Shown: positions 1 to 7,469, counted from the first letter of the stretch. The stretch: DNA of 9,821 nt from CAYPYS01 sp964445715 (GCA_964445715.1 CAYULJ010000060.1:1-9821), one strand, 5' to 3'. Made by a program: numbers and translations. Notes: generated by a model from the sequence alone, not told the origin.

Positions 1-1569
1 ATTGCAAAAAAAGTAAATTTCGATATTTTTAAACCATGCCATGAAATATTCTTCTTTAGCAACCCTCCTTTTTTAGGATATTACTATGCGCCTATCATGA
101 AGATATTTGGTGAAAAAGAATTTTGGTTGCATATATTTTACCTGCCTTTTTCATTATCAATAATTATAGCCATGTATCTCTTGAGCTTGAGATTTACAAG
201 AGGGAGCCTGCTTCCCGTTTTGTTTTTGATGTCCAGCTCTGCTTTTATTATTTCTTCACATAGCATTATGCTCGATATCCCTTTATTAAGTTTTTTTCTT
301 TTGGCTATTGTGACATTTATTTATGGTATAGATAGGGACAATGATCCAGCTTTGCTCCTATCCAGTTTATTTACAATCGTAGCTATTTTCATTAAATATT
401 CGGGTCTTATGCTTATTCCTATTTTGTTTATATACGCCTTGCTAAATTCCAAGAAAAAAAAGAGCAAATTTTTACTTGTCCCGATTTTAATATTTTTTCT
501 ATGGGAAATGTATTGTTCTCTATATTTTAATGGCGCGATGTTTTCTTCTGTTTTGTTAGACAGAACAAAGGGCTATTTATTTGATAGAATTCCAGTAAGG
601 ATATTTGCATCCCTAAGTTTCCTTAGCGGGACATCTGTGGTAATTTTATTATTAGTGCCTTTTCTTATGCGAAGAAGGGGAGGTGTTTTTTGCTTTTTTT
701 TATCCGCATTTGTAGGCTTATCTCCTTTTATTATAAAAAGTATCTTTAACGAGTATTCTTTTTTTCAAAAATCTTTTTTATCAATCCTTTTTATCTGTTC
801 TAGCTATGTAATTCTAATGCTATTCAAATCCGGCCTAAAGGCGTTATTTGAAAAGGCCGGCAAAGATACTATTTTTTTAACCGCCTGGTTTTTTGCCGTG
901 TTTATTTTTAACATTCTTTTTAGTTTTATAGCGGCTAGATTTATGCTGTTATTGCTGCCGCCCTTATTATTATTTATACATGGTGAATTATTTTCTTGTA
1001 ATTTTAGAGCCATTAAATACAGGATCACTGTTGTTGTTTTAGTTGCTTTTTTATTTTCTACGGTTTTAGCAATAGGGGATTATCAATTTTCTGGGTTATA
1101 TCGAAATTTTATTCAAACTCTCAAAAAAAGATTTTCTCCAGAAGAAAGGAAAAATATTTTTTTTTATTGCCAGGCTCCTTATTTTTCATGGGGGTATAGT
1201 TATTATATAGAATCACTGGTTCAGCATGCCGGAGCGCATTACTATAAAGAAAGAGCAAAATTAAAACAAAAATACAAGATCTTTGTTACCCCGACTCAGC
1301 CAGTCCTTCCGATTATCATACAAAAAAACAGATATCTTTTTATTGATCGTTCCATTGACCTGGATTGCGATAAGATCCTAATGGATTCGGTTTGTTACAA
1401 AGGAAATATTTTTTTGCATCACAAACGGTTTAAGGTAGGTTTCTACAGCCATGATTGGGGACTCTTGCCGTTTTATTTATCCCTAAGAAAAGCACCCTTG
1501 GAGTGTTTTGAAATTTATAGATTGGATTATAGCCGATCTGCGCATAGAGGCGCCTATCTAATAAAATAG
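1..1569 (+). CDS. Membrane glycosyltransferase of the ArnT/PMT type (GT39/GT83-like), 5' end missing
   Basis: The reading frame is open from the first base, so the gene begins upstream of the window; the ATG at 97 is probably internal. 522 residues are visible. Residues 21-31 carry NPPFLGYYYAP, resembling the HPPL-type motif that follows the first periplasmic loop in GT-C transferases. MLDIP at residues 90-94 resembles the second conserved acidic motif. Many hydrophobic segments follow over roughly the first 330 visible residues, then a soluble C-terminal part of about 190 residues. Family knowledge: these enzymes move a sugar from a polyprenyl-phosphate carrier to lipid A, protein or another acceptor on the outer face of the inner membrane. 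The acceptor cannot be told from the sequence. The catalytic first loop lies upstream and is not visible. The 3' end overlaps the convergent downstream gene by 16 bp, leaving no room for a terminator. The gene is visibly A+T rich. Confidence 0.75.
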   Translation: MAKKVNFDIFKPCHEIFFFSNPPFLGYYYAPIMKIFGEKEFWLHIFYLPFSLSIIIAMYLLSLRFTRGSLLPVLFLMSSSAFIISSHSIMLDIPLLSFFLLAIVTFIYGIDRDNDPALLLSSLFTIVAIFIKYSGLMLIPILFIYALLNSKKKKSKFLLVPILIFFLWEMYCSLYFNGAMFSSVLLDRTKGYLFDRIPVRIFASLSFLSGTSVVILLLVPFLMRRRGGVFCFFLSAFVGLSPFIIKSIFNEYSFFQKSFLSILFICSSYVILMLFKSGLKALFEKAGKDTIFLTAWFFAVFIFNILFSFIAARFMLLLLPPLLLFIHGELFSCNFRAIKYRITVVVLVAFLFSTVLAIGDYQFSGLYRNFIQTLKKRFSPEERKNIFFYCQAPYFSWGYSYYIESLVQHAGAHYYKERAKLKQKYKIFVTPTQPVLPIIIQKNRYLFIDRSIDLDCDKILMDSVCYKGNIFLHHKRFKVGFYSHDWGLLPFYLSLRKAPLECFEIYRLDYSRSAHRGAYLIK

Positions 1570-3206
1570 CCTGAATATCGTGAATGGAATTCTTCGAGCT
1601 TGACCTTTTCTTTTTTGGCTTTTTCTGGCTCGCCTACCATTGTGTATAAATCGAACAGTTGTTGATGCAGTGATTCATCTGCAGGGTATAGATTCGAGGC
1701 CTTTTCAAGCTCTACAATAGCTTCTTTGACCATATTCTTATCAAGGTATAATAGGGCTAGGTTTTTGTGATAGAAAGGTGAATAAGGATTAAGGGCAATG
1801 GCCTTGTCGTATTCATTTATCCTTGCATAGTATAAGTCATTATAGGGCTCTATGGCGATTGCCTTTCCATAGGCTTCTTTTTGGGAATAATACGAGGCAG
1901 CGGTGGATCTTGTGCTCAAATAGGTACATAGTAGGATCGCTAAGACGACTGGAAATTTTAATTTGTTGTTAGGTTTGATATCGGGACGCTTGGCACTTTG
2001 CGCTATGAGGCCTAAGCTTACCCACCATAGATATGAGACCTGAGGAATAAAATAGGAAAAGTCGAACAGATTATTTACTAGAAAGACAGAGCATAAAGTC
2101 GCAAGGCCTATGTTAAAATAGTTTTTTTCGATCTTTATAGAGGTTTTTACAAATGCCCCTATTAGCAGGATTATGGAAATTATACCTAACAGGCCTGTTT
2201 CTGCCCAGGTTTGCAGCAGTATATTATGCGAGAACATCGTTTCGTTTGCTATAAACTCCCTGTATTTTGGATAGATGCTTTTTAGATTGCCTATTCCGAC
2301 GCCTGTAAGGGGAAAGTCTTTGATGATCCCCGATGTGCTTCTCCAAAAACTTAATCGCTGCAATATTGTATTTTGCTGATTTGCAATGTTAATAAATGTG
2401 TCATAGCGCACTAAAAGAAAGAATAGGGGCATTATTAATATAAATATTGCGAGAATGATCCCTATCCTGTTTGGAAATTTTCGGGTAAGAACAAAGAATA
2501 TTATAACGCCAAAACATAGACTTAACCATCCAGCAAGGGATTTTGTAATAACAAGCGCTATAAGCATAAATATCAGAGAAAGGCCAAAGAATAAACAGCG
2601 TTTTTTATTTTTTATATTGTCTAGTAAAAGGCTGGTGCATAACGGTATTATCATTGCTAGATAAACCGCAAACATGTTCGGAGAAAAGAATGTGGCTATT
2701 GCTCTTTTTGTTATGAGTATTTCTCTGACGTATCTTGTCTGTAGGGCATCTTTCATGAATAGATCTATATAGCTTTTTGTATTTTCAAGTCCCCAGAGGT
2801 ATTGGTAGATTCCGTATATGCTCAATAGAGATGTTATAGATATCAGAAGTATCACTAATTTAACAGATTGGTTTTTTTCTAGATTCAGAGCGAAATAAAA
2901 AAGGCATAATAACGGAGCTATCTGGTAGATCTGATGCAGGCTGGAGCGCAGGTTTATAGTATAAAGCAAGGATGCGACTATCGCAATACAGTATAATAAT
3001 AGGGGCTTATTAAAAGGATTTTTTGTAATCCCGAATTTTTTGATAGACAGCAAGCATGCAAGAAATACCATTAAGATAGCTATCCGGATGTAGCCGCTGG
3101 TTGTCGGGTATGCCATCTCTGAGATAAAAGGCCTGATAGACAGCAATGACGAGAGCAAAAAAAACAATAAAAGCGATATCTTTTTTGGATTAGTTTCTTG
3201 GTTCAT
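1554..3206 (-). CDS. O-antigen ligase/polymerase-like membrane protein (Wzy_C family) with C-terminal TPR repeats
   Basis: A 550-residue polytopic protein. From residue 8 to about 435 it is a series of hydrophobic segments. RAIATFFSPNMFAVYLA (about 168-184) matches the conserved Arg/Asn stretch of O-antigen ligases. TGVGIGNLKSIYPKY (301-315) and SHNILLQTWAETG (326-338) match the large periplasmic loop with its conserved His. Residues about 443-540 hold TPR-like units (YGKAIAIEP, YDKAIALNP, AIVELEKASNLYP). Family knowledge: Wzy_C proteins either ligate lipid-linked glycan to an acceptor (WaaL, PglL) or polymerise it (Wzy); the motifs do not separate these. A C-terminal TPR tail is common in such proteins from environmental bacteria and may bind partners. 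I start at ATG 3206 because the peptide from there opens with a short polar stretch and then a membrane segment; a TTG at 3251 would add 15 residues. Neither start has a clear Shine-Dalgarno. It is convergent with the upstream glycosyltransferase and divergent from the next one. Confidence 0.8.
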   Translation of the reverse strand: MNQETNPKKISLLLFFLLSSLLSIRPFISEMAYPTTSGYIRIAILMVFLACLLSIKKFGITKNPFNKPLLLYCIAIVASLLYTINLRSSLHQIYQIAPLLCLFYFALNLEKNQSVKLVILLISITSLLSIYGIYQYLWGLENTKSYIDLFMKDALQTRYVREILITKRAIATFFSPNMFAVYLAMIIPLCTSLLLDNIKNKKRCLFFGLSLIFMLIALVITKSLAGWLSLCFGVIIFFVLTRKFPNRIGIILAIFILIMPLFFLLVRYDTFINIANQQNTILQRLSFWRSTSGIIKDFPLTGVGIGNLKSIYPKYREFIANETMFSHNILLQTWAETGLLGIISIILLIGAFVKTSIKIEKNYFNIGLATLCSVFLVNNLFDFSYFIPQVSYLWWVSLGLIAQSAKRPDIKPNNKLKFPVVLAILLCTYLSTRSTAASYYSQKEAYGKAIAIEPYNDLYYARINEYDKAIALNPYSPFYHKNLALLYLDKNMVKEAIVELEKASNLYPADESLHQQLFDLYTMVGEPEKAKKEKVKLEEFHSRYSGYFIR

Positions 3207-3222
3207 GATATAATACATTATA
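3185..3222. promoter_or_regulatory. Overlapping divergent promoter-like elements
   Basis: The 49-bp gap between the divergent genes holds a TATAAT on each strand: 3209-3214 on + and 3217-3222 (read on -). On +, TTGGAT at 3185-3190 lies 18 bp upstream of its -10. On -, TTGCGT lies 17 bp upstream of its -10. The -35 matches are poor (3 of 6 each) in an A+T-rich background, so this is tentative. If the minus-strand -10 is used, the transcript would start only a few bases before ATG 3206, giving a nearly leaderless mRNA, which fits the lack of a Shine-Dalgarno there. Confidence 0.35.
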
Positions 3223-3255
3223 AAATACAGAGATAGGTTACGCAATATCAATTAA

Positions 3256-4134
3256 ATGATTTCTATAATAATAGTAAATTACAACAGGAAAGATTTACTA
3301 AGACAATGCCTAGATTCTGTCAGGGAGCAGAGCTTTGAGGATATAGAGATCATAGTCGTTGACAATGCATCTACAGACGGTAGCGTCGAGATGGTAAAGA
3401 TGTGTTATCCTGAGGCGAGGCTGATATGGAATACGCAGAACTTGCTTTTCTGCAAGGCTTACAATCAGGGGATAGACGCGTCAAAAGGCAATTTTATCTT
3501 GTGTTTAAATAATGACGTGGTCTTAGATAAAGATTATTTAAAAGAGGCGCTAAGGGCTATTGGCGTTGATAGTAAGATCGGCATAGTCAGTGGGAAGATA
3601 TTGAGGATGAACAAAAAGACCATAGATTCGACAGGTTTATTTGTCGGTAGAAACAGAAAGCCCCTGGAGAGAGGCTATGGCAAGCCAGATAAAGGTCAAT
3701 ACGAGGAGTCGGGTTATATTTTCGGCGCAAGCGGCGCGTGCGCATTTTTCAGAAAACGTATGCTCGCGGATATTAAGGATGGCAACGGGTATTTTGACGA
3801 GACATTCGGGATGTATTATGAAGATCTGGATTTGTGTTGGCGCGCGCAGAAAAAGGGATGGGGGGCTTATTATGTGCCCGGGGCAATAGCTTATCATCAC
3901 AGAGGCGGTACATCAGTTATTCATAAACGTAGGGGAGGTTTAAACCTCCCCTACTGTTTCCCATACCTATCAGGCGATTTCAAAAAGATGTACATAAGGA
4001 ATAGATATAAGTGTATGAGGAAGAACGATTCGTTATGGGGTATTATACTAAATCTGCCATTTATATTATTGTATGAGATAAAACTATGGCTCTGCTTCAC
4101 CTTAAGTTTACACTTTAACAATGTTAAAGTGTAA
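3256..4134 (+). CDS. Family 2 glycosyltransferase (rhamnosyltransferase-like)
   Basis: 292 residues. The N-terminus MISIIIVNYN, then DIEIIVVDNASTDGS (29-43), is the classic GT2 nucleotide-sugar binding fold. CLNNDVVL (83-90) carries the NND form of the DxD metal-binding motif. YYEDLDLCWR (187-196) and HHRGGTS (214-220) match the ED acid/base motif and the conserved histidines of the rhamnosyltransferase-like (COG1216) subgroup. A hydrophobic stretch at about 260-284 may bind membrane. Role by family: transfer of a sugar from an NDP- or dTDP-sugar to a growing lipid-linked glycan in the cytoplasm; the sugar is not predictable. Two odd features: residues 225-233 (RRGGLNLPY) are encoded by a perfect 26-bp palindrome, and the last ten residues plus the stop (283 onward) are encoded by a different 41-bp palindrome. 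The original C-terminus may therefore have been altered. The start is ATG 3256, matching the beta-strand start of the family, without a good ribosome binding site. Confidence 0.85.
   Translation: MISIIIVNYNRKDLLRQCLDSVREQSFEDIEIIVVDNASTDGSVEMVKMCYPEARLIWNTQNLLFCKAYNQGIDASKGNFILCLNNDVVLDKDYLKEALRAIGVDSKIGIVSGKILRMNKKTIDSTGLFVGRNRKPLERGYGKPDKGQYEESGYIFGASGACAFFRKRMLADIKDGNGYFDETFGMYYEDLDLCWRAQKKGWGAYYVPGAIAYHHRGGTSVIHKRRGGLNLPYCFPYLSGDFKKMYIRNRYKCMRKNDSLWGIILNLPFILLYEIKLWLCFTLSLHFNNVKV
3929..3954. repeat. Palindrome family B, copy 1, inside the glycosyltransferase gene
   Basis: A perfect 26-bp palindrome with arm GTAGGGGAGGTTT and its exact reverse complement, no loop. The stem can be extended by AAAC (3925-3928) pairing with GTTT (3956-3959) across one unpaired T at 3955. 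It is read in frame as RRGGLNLPY with no stop. The same 26 bases recur at 9768-9793. Confidence 0.95.
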
Positions 4135-4142
4135 ACTTAAGG
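4100..4142. repeat. Palindrome family A, copy 1
   Basis: The left arm CTTAAGTTTACACTTTAACA (4101-4120), one central A (4121) and the exact reverse complement (4122-4141) make a perfect 41-bp element; an outer C/G pair extends it to 43 bp. It overlaps the last ten codons and the stop (4132-4134) of the glycosyltransferase gene and ends 14 bp before the -35 box of rpsO. No direct repeat is visible at its borders. No U-tract follows it. Confidence 0.95.
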
Positions 4143-4156
4143 CGGTATAAAATCGC

Positions 4157-4185
4157 TTGACCTGGGTTGTAAAGCATAGTATAAT
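4157..4185 (+). promoter_or_regulatory. Sigma-70-type promoter for rpsO
   Basis: TTGACC (4157-4162) and TATAAT (4180-4185) are separated by exactly 17 bp. Five of six bases match in the -35 box and all six in the -10. The predicted transcript starts near 4192, giving a purine-rich leader of about 42 bases before the rpsO start. This is the only strong promoter I see for the run of + strand genes that follows. Confidence 0.8.
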
Positions 4186-4233
4186 TTGGCTTTATAAGAG
4201 AGAAAAAGAGAAGATAAGAGAGGAGTTGAAACA

Positions 4234-4500
4234 GTGGTAAAGAGCGAAGAAAAAAAGAGTATTATAAAGAATTTTGCAGAGCACGAGAAGGATACCGGCT
4301 CCTGCAGCGTGCAGGTAGCTTTGTTGACCAAGCGGATCAATAATCTCACAAGCCATTTTAAGGCCCATAAGAAGGATTTTAATTCGCGAGTGGGGCTTTT
4401 ACGCCTAGTCAGCCAGAGAAAAAGCTTGCTGGAGTATTTAAAAAGAGAGAATACAGAGAAGTATCGCAAGCTCATCGAGAACTTAAAATTAAAAAAATAG
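4234..4500 (+). CDS. rpsO: 30S ribosomal protein S15
   Basis: 88 residues, against about 89 for the usual protein. S15 binds the central domain of 16S rRNA early in 30S assembly and helps form the bridge to the 50S subunit. The conserved 16S rRNA-contacting residues are at their expected numbers: D20, G22, S23, H41, H45, D48 and S51, within DTGSCSVQVALLTKRI and SHFKAHKKDFNSRVGLL. The start is GTG at 4234, chosen because AGGAG (4221-4225) lies 8 bases upstream and because it places the conserved residues correctly. rpsO directly upstream of pnp is a widely conserved arrangement. A promoter sits just upstream and a hairpin plus terminator-like element just downstream. In E. coli S15 represses its own translation through leader structure; I see no obvious pseudoknot in this short leader. 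Confidence 0.98.
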   Translation: MVKSEEKKSIIKNFAEHEKDTGSCSVQVALLTKRINNLTSHFKAHKKDFNSRVGLLRLVSQRKSLLEYLKRENTEKYRKLIENLKLKK

Positions 4501-4507
4501 AGATGTC

Positions 4508-4554
4508 CCCGGCCTTGCTCTATAATTTATGTTAATTACCTGAGCGACGCCGGG
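4508..4554 (+). promoter_or_regulatory. Long imperfect hairpin in the rpsO-pnp gap
   Basis: CCCGGC (4508-4513) pairs with GCCGGG (4549-4554), and TTGCTC (4515-4520) pairs with GAGCGA (4542-4547, one G-U). The two helices are separated by a single C-C mismatch (4514/4548). The result is 12 base pairs closing a 21-base A+U-rich loop. By analogy with E. coli, where RNase III cleaves a stem before pnp and PNPase then controls its own message, this could be a processing site. The function is inferred; the pairing is direct. Confidence 0.6.
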
Positions 4555-4560
4555 TTTACG

Positions 4561-4584
4561 GGCGGATTTTTATCCGCCTTTTTT
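4561..4584 (+). terminator. Intrinsic terminator or attenuator between rpsO and pnp
   Basis: GGCGGAT (4561-4567) pairs with ATCCGCC (4572-4578) over a 4-T loop, followed at once by six T (4579-4584). This is a standard Rho-independent terminator. It lies only 19 bases before the pnp start, and no promoter fits between the two, so pnp must depend on read-through or the hairpin must act as a partial terminator. Confidence 0.85.
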
Positions 4585-4592
4585 ACTTACTT

Positions 4593-4598
4593 AAGGAG
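4593..4598 (+). promoter_or_regulatory. Ribosome binding site of pnp
   Basis: AAGGAG lies 5 bases before ATG 4604. It is a strong Shine-Dalgarno, in contrast to the weak sites of the two downstream genes, and it fixes the pnp start. Confidence 0.85.
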
Positions 4599-4603
4599 AG
4601 GTT

Positions 4604-6671
4604 ATGAAAGTTGAAAACAAGATAGGAAATGAGAATCTTATAATAGAAACAGGCAAGATGGCAAAGCAGGCAAACGGCGCAGTCTGCGTGCAGTATGGCG
4701 GTACAGTGGTCTTAGTCGCGGCGACGTGCTCAAAGAAGATAAGGGAGGGCATAGGCTTTTTCCCTCTTACAGTCGAATATCAGGAGAAGACCTATGCGGC
4801 CGGCAAGATACCAGGAGGATATTTTAAACGGGAAGGCAGACCTACGGAAAAAGAGATCTTGACTGCCCGTTTGACAGACAGGCCTATAAGGCCGCTGTTT
4901 CCGGAAGGTTTTATGAACGATGTGCAGGTTTTTGCCATGGTGCTTTCGAGTGATGGCGAAAATGATTCGGATATCCTTGCTATAATAGGAGCTTCGTGCG
5001 CGCTGACTATTTCGGATATTCCGTTTGGAGGCCCTGTTGGCGCAGTGAGGATTGGCTTGAAAGACGATAAGTTTATGATAAATCCTACTTTTGAAGAACT
5101 TGAGAACAGCAAGCTGAATCTCGTCGCAGTGGGGCTAAGGGGCAGGCTTGTAATGCTTGAAGCAGGCGCTGAAGAGATCTCAGAAGAAAAAATGCTGCAA
5201 CTCTATAGAGCTTGCTCAGGATTACATCGATCAGACCATAGAGTTGCAGCAGGGGTTGCAAAAGAAGTGTGGACGGAAAAAGTTTGAACCAGAATATAAA
5301 ATCGTATCAAAAGAGTTGTACAAAAAAGTTCAGGATTTATCTTTGTCTGAGCTTGGAAAGGTATATCTGCTTCCTGCAAAAGAGCAAAGGGAAGAGGCTC
5401 TTGAGATCTTAAGTGACAAAATAATAGAAAAATTAAAAGCCGAAGATGAAACGCTCGAAGATACCGATATAAAAAACGCATTGCATAAAGTCGAAAAAGA
5501 AGAAGTCAGAAGGCTTATTCTAGAGAAAAAGAAGAGGGTAGATGGCAGGAAGAATGAAGATCTCAGAGAGATAACCTGTGAAGTGGGTGTATTACCAAGG
5601 ACTCATGGCTCTGGTTTATTTACAAGGGGCCAGACTCAAAGTCTCGCCACCACTACGCTTGGCACAAGCCAGGACGAACAACGCCTTGATACGCTAGAAG
5701 GAGAAAAGTTCAAGAGTTTTATGTTACATTATAATTTTCCGCCATTTAGCGTCGGAGAAGTGAAACCGGTGAGAGGGCCCGGTAGAAGAGAAATCGGACA
5801 CGGCGCATTGGCAGAGAGAGCGCTTAAGGCAGTCATGCCTTCTAACGAAGATTTTCCTTATACAGTAAGGATGGTATCAGAGGTCCTCGAGTCCAATGGG
5901 TCAAGCAGTATGGCGACTGTTTGCGCTGGCACTCTTTCTTTGATGGACGCGGGCGTTCCGATCAAGAAACCTGTGACAGGAATAGCCATGGGTTTGGTCA
6001 AGGAAGGGAAAAATAGCGCTATCCTGACAGATATCGCGGGTGTCGAGGATCATTTCGGCGACATGGACTTTAAGGTCACAGGCACGGACGAGGGCATTAC
6101 TGCCCTTCAGATGGATTTAAAGATAGACGGCATAGACATGGATATGATAAAGAAGATAATGAAGCAGGCTGCCCCTGCCAGAGAATTTATCATGAAGAAA
6201 GTTTTGGCTGCAATAGAGTCTCCAAGAAAGGAGCTTTCCGAATATGCGCCTAAGATAAAAAGTATCATCATAGAGAAGGATAAGATCAGAAGCGTAATAG
6301 GCCCTGGCGGGAAGATCATAAAGAAGATAATCCAGGATACGGGCGCTACGGTGGAAGTGGATGATGATGGCAAGGTATCTGTTGCTTCGGACAACGAAGA
6401 GGCTATTAATAAAGCCATGGAGATGATAAAAGGCATAACAGGAAATCTCGAAGTAGGATCTGTTTTTGACGGGACCATTACGCGCATTATGAACTTTGGT
6501 GCGTTTTGCGAGATATTCCCTGGGAAAGAAGGCCTGATCCACGTATCCGAGCTTTCAGATAAATTTATAAAGAATGTAGAAGATGCCGTAAAGATAGGCG
6601 ATAAAGTAAAGGTCAAGCTTATTAAGATAGACGATATGGGCAGGCTGAACCTCAGCCTCAAGCAAGCTTAA
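4604..6671 (+). CDS. pnp: Polyribonucleotide nucleotidyltransferase (PNPase), interrupted by an apparent +1 frameshift
   Basis: PNPase degrades RNA 3' to 5' with phosphate and is part of RNA turnover complexes. Bases 4604-5200 encode the first RNase PH domain (199 residues, including FKREGRPTEKE and RLTDRPIRPLFP). Bases 5202-6671 encode the helical linker, the second and catalytic RNase PH domain (from about composite residue 310: TRGQTQSLATTTLGT, ESNGSSSMA, GDMDFKVTGT with the conserved Asp residues), a KH domain (IGPGGKIIKKI, about 564-574) and an S1 domain (about 615-688). The frames differ: after EEISEEKMLQ the upstream frame runs to a TGA at 5285-5287, while family-like sequence (IELAQDYIDQTIEL) resumes one base later. 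Dropping one base near 5201 restores a 688-residue protein of normal length, so a single extra base explains everything. It could be a sequencing or assembly error, a real mutation or, less likely, recoding. The stop codon lies inside the following palindrome. Confidence 0.93.
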
Positions 6672-6707
6672 GTTTACACTTCAACAATGTTAAAGTGTAA
6701 ACTTAAG
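6667..6707. repeat. Palindrome family A, copy 2 (pnp-uppP border)
   Basis: The left arm CTTAAGTTTACACTTCAACA (6667-6686), a central A (6687) and a 20-base right arm (6688-6707) pair at 19 of 20 positions. The only mismatch is C 6682 against A 6692. It begins within the last sense codon of pnp and supplies its TAA stop. It ends 8 bases before the uppP ATG, so it fills nearly the whole intergenic gap. Confidence 0.95.
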
Positions 6708-6715
6708 TAATAAAG

Positions 6716-7456
6716 ATGTCATTTTTTGAAGCCATGATCTCCGGTATTGTGCAGGGCGTGACAGAGTTTTTGCCGATTTCGAGCTCAGGACACCTTGTAA
6801 TATTGCATAAGATTATAGGCCTGGAAGAACCGCAACTCGCCTTCGACATATCCTTACACATAGGCACTCTTGTTTCAATATTCATAATATTTTGGAGAGA
6901 TATAATACGGATCGTCACTGTAGAGAGAAAGGTCGGTTTTTTTATATTATTGGGTAGCGTAGCGACTGTGGCATTTGTCTTACTATTTGGAGATCTGATT
7001 GAGTCAGCGTTTGCCAATGTAAAAACCGTTGGCTTCATGCTTATAGTGACTGGCATATGGCTTTTTTTTGGAAGTTTCTTTAGATTTGGTGGCGAGGGAT
7101 TGACTGGCGCTAAGTCGATTTTGATAGGTTTGGTCCAGGGTTTTGCTGCTATGCCTGGCATATCAAGAAGCGGAGTTACTATATCTACGGCTATTTTTCT
7201 CGGACTAGACTTTCAAAAGGCAGCTCGATTTTCTTTTTTACTGTCGATACCAGCGATAATAGGCGCATTTTTCTTTAAGATAAAAGATGCAGGCGCCATG
7301 GGATTTAGTTTTATTTATTTTGTCGGCATGATTGTTGCTTGCATTGTCGGCGTTTTATCGTTAAAATTATTATTAAGGATATTGAGCAAAGGCAAACTCC
7401 ATCTCTTTGGCATATATTGCATCACGATGGGGATCATCATTACCTTGTTCTTATGA
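6716..7456 (+). CDS. uppP: Undecaprenyl-diphosphatase (UppP/BacA)
   Basis: A 246-residue membrane protein that removes a phosphate from undecaprenyl diphosphate, recycling the lipid carrier for peptidoglycan and surface glycans. GVTEFLPISSSGHL (14-27) holds the conserved Glu (E17), the serine cluster and His (H26). PGISRSGVT (147-155) holds the conserved Arg (R151). Both motifs face the active site in BacA structures. The remainder is hydrophobic helices, including a FSFLLSIPAIIGAFFF segment. It is slightly shorter than the usual 260-270 residues, with the loss in loops rather than motifs. The ATG at 6716 is preceded only by a weak AAG (6705-6707) that belongs to the palindrome. Exact inverted copies of palindrome A bracket the gene. 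It fits functionally with the glycan genes to the left, which use the same carrier lipid, but its orientation ties it to the pnp run. Confidence 0.96.
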   Translation: MSFFEAMISGIVQGVTEFLPISSSGHLVILHKIIGLEEPQLAFDISLHIGTLVSIFIIFWRDIIRIVTVERKVGFFILLGSVATVAFVLLFGDLIESAFANVKTVGFMLIVTGIWLFFGSFFRFGGEGLTGAKSILIGLVQGFAAMPGISRSGVTISTAIFLGLDFQKAARFSFLLSIPAIIGAFFFKIKDAGAMGFSFIYFVGMIVACIVGVLSLKLLLRILSKGKLHLFGIYCITMGIIITLFL

Positions 7457-7469
7457 ACTAGCGAGGGCG

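Noticed and set aside
1551..1569. A bidirectional terminator at the convergent gene ends
   Set aside because: Only an 8-base palindrome (AGGCGCCT, 1549-1556) is present, with weak flanking pairing and no T-tract.
4137..4475. A 112-codon open frame on the minus strand opposite rpsO
   Set aside because: It is the reverse of a well-supported S15 gene, has no family-like motif and covers the rpsO promoter; it is a shadow frame.
4521..4526. TATAAT in the rpsO-pnp gap as a pnp promoter
   Set aside because: No -35-like hexamer lies 16-18 bp upstream and there is no extended -10; the bases sit in the loop of the hairpin.
5157..5287. A separate downstream gene starting at TTG 5157, giving a two-gene split PNPase
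   Set aside because: The TTG has no ribosome site, and its first 15 codons overlap the true frame of the first half; the family match starts only at 5205.
6107..6661. A 184-codon open frame on the minus strand opposite the pnp 3' half
   Set aside because: It lies entirely opposite the catalytic, KH and S1 domains of PNPase and its composition reflects reversed Lys/Ile/Asp codons.
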